Shown: in pieces, positions 7,733 to 14,884 of the stretch
How the letters are laid out: every line of letters starts with the position of its first letter
How positions within the stretch are numbered: position 1 is the stretch's first letter
Source: an uncultured Lachnospiraceae bacterium
GTDB taxonomy: Bacteria; Bacillota; Clostridia; Lachnospirales; Lachnospiraceae
Assembly (NCBI GenBank): GCA_947630485.1
Contig: CANRHU010000034.1
Location: 1-36,639 of the forward strand
Direction of reading: 5' to 3'
Length of the DNA: 36,639 nt
Made by a program: the position numbers and the translations under genes
Notes under the pieces: generated by a model
Databases searched by the model: none
What the model was told of the DNA's origin: nothing
Seen by the model: only the letters and a program-made list of their open reading frames with translations

Positions 7733-8731
7733 TTAAAGTTCATTGATCTGCTGTTCTAACCTCTTGATACCGTACATAACAGAATCAAAAGACGGGATAT
7801 CGCCGTATAACATATCCTTCATTGCATTATAATCTGCGGCCAGCGCATCCAGCCGGTATTCCGGCGGCATCAGCTTTAGGGTGCCGGGAACAGCCTCGGC
7901 ATATTTGGCCCATGCTCTCGGATAGAATTTCATCTTGAAATCCACCACCTTTTTCAGCAGGTCCAGCTGGGCAAAAGCAATGTCCTTTACGGGCGTCTGC
8001 GCCATACGGTACAGGTCGTAATAATGTCTGGAATACCGGTTTGGCATTGCCAGATGTTCCGGCCGGTTGGCCTCATGGTGAAGAATCGTGGCCTTTTCCC
8101 AAAACGTCCGTTCCGGCGCCACAGTCAGGACCGGCGTAGACGGCTGCCCGAAAACAGCCGGGTATTGTTCGGCGGCATAGGGCGTGATTTCTGCGGTCGT
8201 AGCCGGTGTCCATGCGGCCAACGCGCCAATCTCCAAACGGATCACCTGCAGCGTGGCCGGGTTCGTGAACAGCTTGGGATAAGCGAAAATAACGGTCTGT
8301 TTTTCTTCTTCATCCATGCGGATGTCTGCCTTACGGTCGATTGCCTCGGATAACCCTTCTTTGATGGCAGGGCAGAAAGTTTCCGCCAGAAAGATCTCCG
8401 CACGGGCATTGGCCTCTTTATTGAAGGCATCCTGCTTCGTGTTGGAGCGTTTCTCCCAGGGCTCGTCTTTGCCATACCCTAATACCCGCCAGTCCAGGAT
8501 CAGGTCGATGTCCTCAGAAAACCGGCTGATCAGGTGGAAGGCTTTTGAAAGGCTGGTACCGCCCTTAAATGTAATCGCTTCTTTCCAGGGCGACCGGTGG
8601 AACAGGTAATCCAGAGTAAAGCACACCCAAAAATCCTTTTCCACAATGGCGTCATTCATACCCATCTTATCGGCTGTATTCCTAAACAACTCCAATCGAT
8701 CATTATCAGGAAGTTTCGCTATATTCCTCAT
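7733..8731 (-). CDS. abiEii: AbiEii-type nucleotidyltransferase toxin (type IV toxin-antitoxin)
   Basis: The 332-residue product carries the polymerase-beta-like nucleotidyltransferase core of the AbiEii/DUF1814 family: EKDFWVCFTLDYLF (31-44), FKGGTSLSKAFHLISRFSED (56-75) and the catalytic DxD in SEDIDL (72-77). AbiEii-type toxins use NTPs and inhibit growth or abort phage infection; related MenT enzymes modify tRNA ends. The start ATG at 8731 overlaps the antitoxin stop codon as ATGA and has GGAGGTG upstream, so translation is coupled. An in-frame ATG at 8752 is inside the antitoxin gene and lacks a ribosome site. The gene ends 25 bp from the sirtuin remnant. Confidence 0.9.
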   Translation of the reverse strand: MRNIAKLPDNDRLELFRNTADKMGMNDAIVEKDFWVCFTLDYLFHRSPWKEAITFKGGTSLSKAFHLISRFSEDIDLILDWRVLGYGKDEPWEKRSNTKQDAFNKEANARAEIFLAETFCPAIKEGLSEAIDRKADIRMDEEEKQTVIFAYPKLFTNPATLQVIRLEIGALAAWTPATTAEITPYAAEQYPAVFGQPSTPVLTVAPERTFWEKATILHHEANRPEHLAMPNRYSRHYYDLYRMAQTPVKDIAFAQLDLLKKVVDFKMKFYPRAWAKYAEAVPGTLKLMPPEYRLDALAADYNAMKDMLYGDIPSFDSVMYGIKRLEQQINEL

Positions 8732-9345
8732 TTTCTTTTCACACCTCCACAAATTTGGCGTATTGTATCATAGACCCAGTCCGTGCTTTCTGCCGCTTCG
8801 ATCAGCATGGCAGCTTTATCATCCTCACTTAACCGTGAACGGAGAACCCTGATCGTCTTGGAAGTGACATTCTCACGTCCCAGGGTTTTCAATGCCTGGA
8901 TGACAAGGATCGTCATGTAGGAAAGCCCTGTGATCTCTTTATTGGTCCGGTGTTTGAACTCCAGCTTTGTATTGTTCCATCTATACGTCTTATAGGGCCC
9001 GTCACTGATGTAGGACCACACCGCCGTGACCTGTGTGGACAATCCCAACAGGTTCAAAGCAGTATTTCCGCAAGGCGCTATCGTCCAATGATAGCTTCGC
9101 GCCAATGCTTTTGCGACAGCATCCGGATCCGCAGCAACATATTCATTCAAAAGCCTGCTGAATTTGGGCTTTTCAAAAATCCCATTCAGGATCCGCCGCA
9201 GATTTCCATTCTGGACGAGCCGGTATAAAGCAGATCGCACGGTACCAGTATCCGCGATGTCTGCAAAATCAGAAGCGATAAAAAGAGTTCCATCTTCTGC
9301 AGTTAAAACGCGCTTCCGGATCTCCTGCATGTATCCTTCCGCCAT
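8728..9345 (-). CDS. abiEi: AbiEi-type antitoxin / transcriptional repressor
   Basis: The 205-residue protein has the AbiEi layout. An N-terminal winged helix includes DIADTGTVRSALYRLVQNGN and LRRILNGIFEKPKF, followed by the AbiEi C-terminal antitoxin domain with WTIAPCGNTALNLLGLSTQV. The family neutralises AbiEii without forming a stable complex and represses its own operon by binding inverted repeats in the promoter. The ATG at 9345 with AGGAGG ten bases before it is favoured over an ATG seven codons upstream. The stop overlaps the toxin start by four bases. The promoter's -10 box sits inside a 30-bp inverted repeat, matching the expected autorepression. Confidence 0.87.
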   Translation of the reverse strand: MAEGYMQEIRKRVLTAEDGTLFIASDFADIADTGTVRSALYRLVQNGNLRRILNGIFEKPKFSRLLNEYVAADPDAVAKALARSYHWTIAPCGNTALNLLGLSTQVTAVWSYISDGPYKTYRWNNTKLEFKHRTNKEITGLSYMTILVIQALKTLGRENVTSKTIRVLRSRLSEDDKAAMLIEAAESTDWVYDTIRQICGGVKRK

Positions 9346-9361
9346 TGTCCTGCACCTCCTT

Positions 9362-9400
9362 TGCAACGAATATTATATATTATTCGTTGCATTTTTTCAA
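9362..9400 (-). promoter_or_regulatory. abiE promoter with overlapping inverted-repeat operator
   Basis: TTGAAA (9395-9400) and TATAAT (9372-9377), 17 bp apart, make a good minus-strand promoter. A 30-bp inverted repeat at 9362-9391, with 11-bp perfect arms TGCAACGAATA and an 8-bp centre, covers the -10 box and the start region. A protein on it would block transcription. Confidence 0.8.
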
Positions 9401-9575
9401 GTAACCCGGAGAATATCATTTCTGTTATTTTCTAAAAATTTCTCTACTATACACAGGACAAAGTCCTTTTATTTTTAGAAACACAAAACAATAGTCATAG
9501 CATCTGTTTTGTGTGAATTAAAAAACTCTATAATCCAAGATTAATATTTCCTTATCATCTTCACTGATAAATCAT

Positions 9576-9603
9576 GTCCCGAATTCTATACAAAATTCGG
9601 GAC
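9576..9603. repeat. 28-bp inverted repeat, second operator-like site
   Basis: Perfect 10-bp arms GTCCCGAATT/AATTCGGGAC flank an 8-bp centre. On the minus strand it shares the core CGAATTTTGTATA with the repeat at 9640-9669, although the outer arm bases differ. Confidence 0.65.
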
Positions 9604-9639
9604 GCTTCACCTACATCGCCAAAAGCAAGGTCTTGCGTT

Positions 9640-9669
9640 TGCAACGAATTTTGTATATTTTTCGTTGCA
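9640..9669. repeat. 30-bp inverted repeat, third operator-like site
   Basis: The arms TGCAACGAA/TTCGTTGCA are the same as those of the abiE operator at 9362-9391, and the total length is also 30 bp. Only the AT-rich centre differs. It lies 278 bp upstream of the first copy. Confidence 0.75.
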
Positions 9670-9830
9670 TGTTACTTTCAAAAGAGAGATGTCAATATGT
9701 GCTGTTGTTTTTATGCCTTAGTATGCAAGACGAGTTGCCACACCGAAGGCTTACCTTGCGTAGTGGCAGGTCGTCTGCATATTTTAGTTACTTACCTGCC
9801 TTCGATATTATTACTTATCTGCCTTTGATA

Positions 9831-10730
9831 TTACAGCTCATCTGAACAGTCTGTTTTACCAAACAATGCGCTTACGACATCCCCGATATCCGCATTGACT
9901 ACAATACTTCTGTCCGCGATCTCCTCCGAGCAGGCGGCTTCGCCATAGTTAATGCAGGCATATGTTGCCTGCGGATTCGCCGCCGTCATCTGCCAGAACG
10001 GGTACTTGATAATAACCGGGGTGTTGTAGCCCACACCCAGCTCGAGGAACAAAATGCGCCTCCCGTCCTGCCGCGTGCGCAGAAACTCCTCATACCGCGC
10101 CGCGGCCATATGCCAGCCCTCGTCCTCTACAAATTTATTGTCAGAGCGGAGATTCATCGTCATCGGCCGTCCGCAGTGCGGACAGACCGGAAGCAGTTCC
10201 GAAGGAACCCGCATACCATCCTGCCGCTCCATCATCTGCCGGATCACGCTCTCATTGTCAAAGGTCTCCTGACGGCACGGCCCGGAGCACTGGAACAGAC
10301 CATAGTCTCCCTGGGTGTAGAAAAGCCGCCGTTTGTCGAAGCCCGCCTTCTGAAAGCAGTGGTCCACATTGGTAGTGACGACGAAATAATCCTTATCTTT
10401 CAGGATCGCGAGCAGCTCCTCATAGACTGGCTTCGGCGCGTCCAGATAACGGTTGATAAAAATATAGCGGCTCCAGTACGCCCAGAATTCTTCCGGACTC
10501 GGGAAAGGATAGAAGCCTCCGGAATACATATCGCAAAACCCGTATCGGGCCGCAAAATCAGAGAAATATTTCTCAAACCGCTCCCCGGTATATACAAATC
10601 CCGCGGAAGTGGACAAGCCCGCCCCTGCGCCGACGACTACGGTCTCCGCCTTATCAAGCGCCCCGCGAAGCCTCCTGATATTATCCGAGTAACTCCCGGC
10701 AGATTTTGTAATCGATATCTTTGAACACAT
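9831..10730 (-). CDS. Macrodomain-class (SirTM) sirtuin, probable protein ADP-ribosyltransferase
   Basis: This 299-residue Sir2-fold protein shows GAGAGLSTSAGFVYTGERF at 34-52, TTNVD at 119-123, QGDYG at 140-144 and two zinc-binding Cys pairs, C148/C152 and C183/C186. The usual sirtuin catalytic His is replaced by Gln140. Asn121, Asp123 and Gln140 keep the spacing of the Asn-Asp-Gln triad described for SirTM enzymes of Staphylococcus and Streptococcus, which ADP-ribosylate a lipoylated GcvH-like carrier under oxidative stress. No macrodomain hydrolase, GcvH-like or lipoate ligase gene is intact here, so the usual partners are missing. The ATG at 10730 has GGAGGTGAT nearby but lies inside the macrodomain remnant. 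Family resemblance begins at about residue 14, so the true start could be later, at a rare codon. Confidence 0.85.
   Translation of the reverse strand: MCSKISITKSAGSYSDNIRRLRGALDKAETVVVGAGAGLSTSAGFVYTGERFEKYFSDFAARYGFCDMYSGGFYPFPSPEEFWAYWSRYIFINRYLDAPKPVYEELLAILKDKDYFVVTTNVDHCFQKAGFDKRRLFYTQGDYGLFQCSGPCRQETFDNESVIRQMMERQDGMRVPSELLPVCPHCGRPMTMNLRSDNKFVEDEGWHMAAARYEEFLRTRQDGRRILFLELGVGYNTPVIIKYPFWQMTAANPQATYACINYGEAACSEEIADRSIVVNADIGDVVSALFGKTDCSDEL
9983..10028. repeat. 46-bp perfect direct repeat, right copy
   Basis: Partner of 7663-7708, inside the intact sirtuin gene and covering the codons for GYNTPVIIKYPFWQMT. The segment between the copies contains abiEi, abiEii and the spacer. Confidence 0.9.
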
Positions 10731-10785
10731 TGAAAATCACCTCCGTGTCGCCTCTGTACTCCCGCACCATCCGCACCACCCTGCT
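10681..10785 (-). pseudogene. C-terminal remnant of a macrodomain (protein-ADP-ribose hydrolase)
   Basis: One minus-strand frame from 10785 to the stop at 10681 reads RVVRMVREYRGDTEV then IFNVFKDIDYKICRELLG. From memory this is how macrodomain hydrolases paired with SirTM sirtuins end. Upstream the homology is lost, and the end of mcrC takes over at 10806. The remnant overlaps the sirtuin start by about 50 bp. A macrodomain gene directly ahead of a SirTM gene is the standard arrangement, so this is the tail of the lost partner. The identification rests on about 35 residues and could be wrong. Confidence 0.6.
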
Positions 10786-10805
10786 CGACGAATTGGAAAG
10801 CCGCC

Positions 10806-11909
10806 TTATACGTGTTTGTATCTGACTCTCGGCAATGGCAAGATACGTGTTTTAATACCAAAGAAATCCTCTGCCAGCTTATCCAGCTGAGCCGCAATCA
10901 GCGGAAACTCCTTATTCAAATCCAGTGTCTTCGCGCCGATCTGATTTCCGCCCATGTTAAACATGCAATCCGGCGTAATATCCTCATCCGTCTTAGCATA
11001 TAGGAGGATTCCTGCTACATTTCCGGTATTGTCCTTATCCTGGTTCTTAACATAAGTGAATATCTGGTAAACATTGCCGGAATGCAGCGAATACTTATCA
11101 AATTGCTTCTGCAAAGTCCGCCCATAGTACTTTGCATCTATGATCAGAATCTTCTCTTTCAGCCGCAGCATAATATCTGTCCGCATAACAGGGAGGAATC
11201 GGATCATAGACTCGCTGTTTTCCCCAACGAGATTCCACTTCACCTGTCCGGCCTTAACCTCTGAAAGATATGTATGGCGTTGACGATAATATTCAAGAAT
11301 AAACTTCTCATAGAGTCTTGCCATATGATCATCGGAAAACGCTGCCATTTTATATTCACCCTTTTCGGTGGTCTGAAGCATTCCATCTAAAACAAAGTAG
11401 CAGACATTGATCAAAAGCTCATAATTCTTGTTATTTCGCTGATAATGAATGCGGCCCCATGGTATTTCGGAAGGATCAAGCCGCTCTATTCCATCGAAGA
11501 AAACCAGCAGCTTCTTTAATGCCGCTTTTCGTTCAAAATCAACACCATCATCAATAAGAAGAAAATGCATTGTGGTTTTCAGAATCTGATTCAGCAGATT
11601 ATTCTCTGACAGCTCATCGAACTCACAGGCCAGCTTCTGTTTACGTTGATTCCGGTTCCGCATAGTTTCCGGCATATCAAGCTTGCCGCGCATGACAGAG
11701 AGTGTTTCATTCTTTGTAATATATTCGCGGTACAACCCTTGTTTTAACTGTTGTGCGATACCCTTACTAAGAATTGCAGCAAAAAGGTCCTGTGCATTGT
11801 AAAACTTCTCCGAAGCAATCTCATCATAATTTGACTGCTTCAGAATCTGAAACGCATAGGAAAGCATATAATAAATATTTTTGATCCATATGCTTTTATC
11901 CTTAATCAT
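10806..11909 (-). CDS. mcrC: McrC-type restriction endonuclease subunit
   Basis: The 367-residue protein is the nuclease partner of the McrB GTPase in a type IV, modification-dependent restriction system. The N-terminal region starts MIKDKSIWIKNIYYMLSYAF. The PD-(D/E)xK nuclease core is visible as MRTDIMLRL with Asp245, followed by KILIIDAKYYGR with Asp258 and Lys260. The start at 11909 overlaps the mcrB stop by eight bases and has GGGGAG upstream; a longer start at 11996 lies inside mcrB and is unlikely. The last dozen residues (RILPLPRVRYKHV) look unlike the family and lie at the junction with the macrodomain remnant, so the natural C-terminus may have been altered by the insertion. Confidence 0.88.
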   Translation of the reverse strand: MIKDKSIWIKNIYYMLSYAFQILKQSNYDEIASEKFYNAQDLFAAILSKGIAQQLKQGLYREYITKNETLSVMRGKLDMPETMRNRNQRKQKLACEFDELSENNLLNQILKTTMHFLLIDDGVDFERKAALKKLLVFFDGIERLDPSEIPWGRIHYQRNNKNYELLINVCYFVLDGMLQTTEKGEYKMAAFSDDHMARLYEKFILEYYRQRHTYLSEVKAGQVKWNLVGENSESMIRFLPVMRTDIMLRLKEKILIIDAKYYGRTLQKQFDKYSLHSGNVYQIFTYVKNQDKDNTGNVAGILLYAKTDEDITPDCMFNMGGNQIGAKTLDLNKEFPLIAAQLDKLAEDFFGIKTRILPLPRVRYKHV

Positions 11910-14313
11910 CAAACACTCCCCGCAAATTCTTTTCCCATCTGGAGAGCTTATCCGGCTCATCGAACCAGTATTCTCCAAGCATAGGCAAAATATCAAATTC
12001 TACCACAGAACGCATCCACTCATCGGTACAGCCCGCTTCCTCTCTTCCACAGAAATAGCTGTGTCCGATCTGGAATCCGCGTCCAAGCGATTTATCTTCT
12101 GTAATTTCTTTATTCAGCTGCTTGATCTGATCAATCAGCGCATGAAAGGTTTCATTGCCAAACGCATTCTGATAGTTTGTGAATCCCTCTGAATTGAATC
12201 CCGGCTCCATCTCAAAAAAGCTGAACCTTCTCCTGAGCGCATAGTCAATCATTGCAAGGCTCCGGTCAGCAGTGTTCATCATACCGATGATGTACAGATT
12301 CTCCGGCACAGAGAAAGGCATTCCGCTATAGGCCAGTGTTGCCTTGGTTCCACGATAATCCTTCTCTATCAGCATAAGCAATTCACCGAAGATCTTGCTC
12401 ATATTTCCGCGCTTGATCTCATCAATGATGAAGAAGAATTCCTTATCCGGATAGTTCGCCGCCATTTGACAGAATCGATAGAAGATGCCCTCTGTAAGCT
12501 TAAAACCGGCGCCATCCGGGCGATATCCCATGATAAAATCCTCATAGGAATAGTTCTGATGGAACTGAACCATCTCTATGCGGGAGTCATCTACCTCGCC
12601 CATCATGGCATACGCCAGCTTCTTCGCTGTAAAGGTCTTGCCAACGCCCGGGGCTCCCTGAAGGATCACATTCTTCTTATTTCTCAGCAATGCCACAAGG
12701 ACATCATACCTTTCCTCTGTCATATAGACTTTGCTGAGGAAATCTTCCTTCGTGTATTTCTGCTTTACAGAATCTGGTTTCTGCAGGGGATTTTCTTCAC
12801 GGATGATATCCATGATGAAATCATACTCTCCCTTCGTCAGCTTGAACAAACTTCCGTTCGGCTGGACGAAAAACTCCATTTTCTCAAGCTCAGGACATTC
12901 CTTGAGCGTAAGGTATTCAATCGGTGCCGCCAGACCTTCGACCTTTTCAAAATATATTGCCTTGCCGTCGTTCGCCTGAGTAATTCTGGCTATGGCAACA
13001 ACCTTCTTCACAGGATTCGCCTCATATCCGATGATAATATCCCCAGCCTTCGCGTCAAGAAAGTTCTGGAATACACGGCGCTTATTCCCGTTTTCATTAT
13101 AGAGCGTATAGCTCTGCTCTTCTCCAACCTTAATGTCAGCAAAGCTCCAAATCTTTGGATTTGCAGTCAGCCACCAGTATCCGCGTCCGTCATCCAATGC
13201 CTCTTCTTTGGCATAAAGCTCAATGCCGCTCAGATCGGCTTTACCCAAAGCTTCCGACAATTCATTGCGGAGTCTCCAGATATAACTGCCTTCCTCGTCC
13301 TTGCCGGCATGTTTTCCGACATATAAAATCGGCCACCATCTGGCATTACCGCTATCGCGATCGGGCGGTATTTCACAGCCAGTCTTCTCAGCAACACGCT
13401 TCGCCAGCGATGAAGAACCGCTGTTATAAAAATTCTTGGTTTCCCCATATTTCACAGACAGCTGTGTGCAGGTAGCCTGCCCGCCATAGTCCTTCATCCG
13501 CTTCATGAGCTGAAGGCTGCCCGTGGTAAATACAGAACTGTCATTCAGCAGCTTAACCCAATCATCCGCACTCAGCCCAGGAGAATACTCTTTCGGGAAC
13601 CACTCTTCCTCCTCCTGCTCTGACTTTCTCTCTTCCAGATAATACCTTGCCAAGTAGAATCCCACGTCAATCGTCGCGGTCTTCATCTCCGGATCCGGAT
13701 AGCAGGACGGAACCATTACGGCCTCGATCATTCCTCTGATCTCGGGATCCGCCTTGATGGCTTCACAGATTTCATCATACATCCGATTGCCGCCGATCAG
13801 GCTTTCCACAGAGCCGTTTCTCTTCGGCATGTAATCAGAAGATAATTCTTTTGCAGCCGCCCGAAACAATTCATATTTGTAGATATAATACTTGTCCGGA
13901 TACCGCAGCCAGAGGTATGTACTGATAGCATTGGTATTCTGATAATGATTTCTCCACGTACCGTCATCATACTTTGCCCGCAGTTCTTCCGAAGCTGTCT
14001 GGAAAGCATCTACCCTTTCCGCCAGATCCTGCGATTCATCAAACAGATTCCGGAACATCGTCCGTGTCGCCTCATCATCCGCTTTGGCAAAGTTTGTGAT
14101 CATTCCGCGCGGATAAGCATACCCGGATGCCAGCAGATTAAATGTCTTATCCGTCGCCTTCTTAAACATCTCACCAAAGTTTTCAGCGTCAATATCCCAG
14201 TGATCCTGAAAATGCTTAACAGCCTCCCACTTGTATTTTTCATCATTCCAATGAACCGGAAAATACGCCTTGTATCCTTTCAATATGGGGTTCAGTTTTT
14301 CTAAATGAATCAT
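11902..14313 (-). CDS. mcrB: McrB-type AAA+ GTPase with internal EVE domain
   Basis: This 803-residue protein has three parts. Residues 1 to about 370 are an alpha-helical region including an acidic stretch (SEQEEEEWFPKEY near 232-244) and a possible winged helix near 265-315; I cannot name it. Residues of about 380-505 (WWLTANPKIWSFADIK and then AGDIIIGYEANPVKKVVAIA) form an EVE/PUA-like domain, which in other restriction proteins reads modified bases. The C-terminal motor has Walker A GAPGVGKT at about 553-560, Walker B FFFIIDEIKRGN at 626-637, the McrB-type loop MNTADRS at 679-685 and arginines RRRF at 694-697. The start at 14313 has GGAGG nine bases ahead; the ATG two codons earlier is too close to it. 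It is translationally coupled to mcrC and should cut phage DNA carrying modified bases. Confidence 0.9.
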   Translation of the reverse strand: MIHLEKLNPILKGYKAYFPVHWNDEKYKWEAVKHFQDHWDIDAENFGEMFKKATDKTFNLLASGYAYPRGMITNFAKADDEATRTMFRNLFDESQDLAERVDAFQTASEELRAKYDDGTWRNHYQNTNAISTYLWLRYPDKYYIYKYELFRAAAKELSSDYMPKRNGSVESLIGGNRMYDEICEAIKADPEIRGMIEAVMVPSCYPDPEMKTATIDVGFYLARYYLEERKSEQEEEEWFPKEYSPGLSADDWVKLLNDSSVFTTGSLQLMKRMKDYGGQATCTQLSVKYGETKNFYNSGSSSLAKRVAEKTGCEIPPDRDSGNARWWPILYVGKHAGKDEEGSYIWRLRNELSEALGKADLSGIELYAKEEALDDGRGYWWLTANPKIWSFADIKVGEEQSYTLYNENGNKRRVFQNFLDAKAGDIIIGYEANPVKKVVAIARITQANDGKAIYFEKVEGLAAPIEYLTLKECPELEKMEFFVQPNGSLFKLTKGEYDFIMDIIREENPLQKPDSVKQKYTKEDFLSKVYMTEERYDVLVALLRNKKNVILQGAPGVGKTFTAKKLAYAMMGEVDDSRIEMVQFHQNYSYEDFIMGYRPDGAGFKLTEGIFYRFCQMAANYPDKEFFFIIDEIKRGNMSKIFGELLMLIEKDYRGTKATLAYSGMPFSVPENLYIIGMMNTADRSLAMIDYALRRRFSFFEMEPGFNSEGFTNYQNAFGNETFHALIDQIKQLNKEITEDKSLGRGFQIGHSYFCGREEAGCTDEWMRSVVEFDILPMLGEYWFDEPDKLSRWEKNLRGVFDD

Positions 14314-14340
14314 CAGCATCTCCCTCCAGAAACAACCGTT

Positions 14341-14553
14341 TCAATTACTCTTTAGAAGGTTCCTATAAAACAATTTCCGCCGCCCTCTCATTCGGGAACA
14401 TAAATACTCCTGTGGATATACGGCAAAACGCAACTCTCGATAGTCCATTCCCTCTTGCCCTGCCAATTCCTTCATCCGCTCAACCTTATCCCGCTTTCTT
14501 ATGATGCCTGTGTAATTCGGTATGGCATCGCATTGTCGATACCTTTTTTTCAT
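14341..14553 (-). CDS. Small unrecognised ORF in front of mcrB
   Basis: An open frame of 70 codons begins MKKRYRQCDAIPNYTGIIRK and ends RKLFYRNLLKSN. It is rich in Arg and Lys. I do not recognise it. The first ATG lies only 11 bp from the -10 box at 14565-14570 and lacks a ribosome site, so if translated it may begin at a later Met (for example MKELAGQEG). It lies 27 bp ahead of mcrB and overlaps no other intact gene. It may be a small accessory of the restriction operon or simply leader sequence. Confidence 0.25.
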   Translation of the reverse strand: MKKRYRQCDAIPNYTGIIRKRDKVERMKELAGQEGMDYRELRFAVYPQEYLCSRMRGRRKLFYRNLLKSN

Positions 14554-14564
14554 CGGCTTTATCC

Positions 14565-14593
14565 AGTATAACAAAAATGCCTCCGGCTTTCAA
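14565..14593 (-). promoter_or_regulatory. Likely promoter of the mcrBC operon
   Basis: TTGAAA (14588-14593) and TATACT (14565-14570) are 17 bp apart on the minus strand. It lies in the debris behind the collapsed degV gene, about 250 bp upstream of mcrB. Confidence 0.55.
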
Positions 14594-14697
14594 CCGAGGG
14601 CACTTAAATTGTCGGGATTGTTCTGTACCCGATAGGGTATCAAACAGGAACCGTCCGCGATGAATTGACACGAAACGCCGCTTCCCCGGCTCACTCC

Positions 14698-14884
14698 TTA
14701 GCGAAGAACGCCGCGGACAAGATATTCCAGCGTATCCACTCTCGCCAGAAGGCAGATCCTGGATTTGATCCAGATATTCCACTCCGTCGATAATCGTTTT
14801 CAGCGGCAATACCGTGACGTTCATTTTCTTCGCTTCGCTCTGCGGGATATCGCAGGCGGAGTCGCTTAACAATCTCACAGCCAT
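14698..14884 (-). pseudogene. degV gene collapsed by internal deletion
   Basis: The front of a DegV protein is clear: MAVRLLSDSACDIPQSEAKK, then the family strand VTVLPLKTIIDGVEYLD. The frame then changes and 14765-14698 encodes LLARVDTLEYLVRG, a motif that belongs more than 100 residues later in intact DegV proteins (compare VSTLDYLRKGGRC in the gene at 1986-2828). About 100 codons are missing at the joint, and the whole C-terminal domain is absent. The ATG overlaps the stop codon of the MarR gene by ten bases, so the pair was once a coupled operon. Sequence behind it contains GGACGGTTCCTGTTTGATACC-like text, similar to short GGACGGTTCC repeats I have seen in clostridial genomes, but no defined element. 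Confidence 0.8.

Larger units (their letters stand above)
9401..9830. other. Gene-free, AT-rich spacer between abiEi and the sirtuin gene
   Basis: No convincing coding region is seen in these 430 bp. The stretch holds the two inverted repeats at 9576-9603 and 9640-9669. Just before the sirtuin stop codon an imperfect pair of about 20 bp, containing CTGCCTTCGATATTA and CTGCCTTTGATATTA, occurs at about 9787-9832. Confidence 0.6.

Noticed and set aside
9392..9830. Small RNA antitoxin gene in the abiEi/sirtuin gap
   Set aside because: AbiE is a protein-protein type IV system, and the gap shows operator-like repeats but no promoter-hairpin-T-run unit.
10637..10897. Open frame between mcrC and the sirtuin as a new small gene
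   Set aside because: It has no ribosome site and crosses both the end of mcrC and the macrodomain remnant in a frame that matches neither.
7532..14884. Integrase-borne genomic island or transposon carrying the defence genes
   Set aside because: No integrase, transposase, tRNA target or terminal inverted repeat was found; only the 46-bp direct repeats around AbiE are visible.
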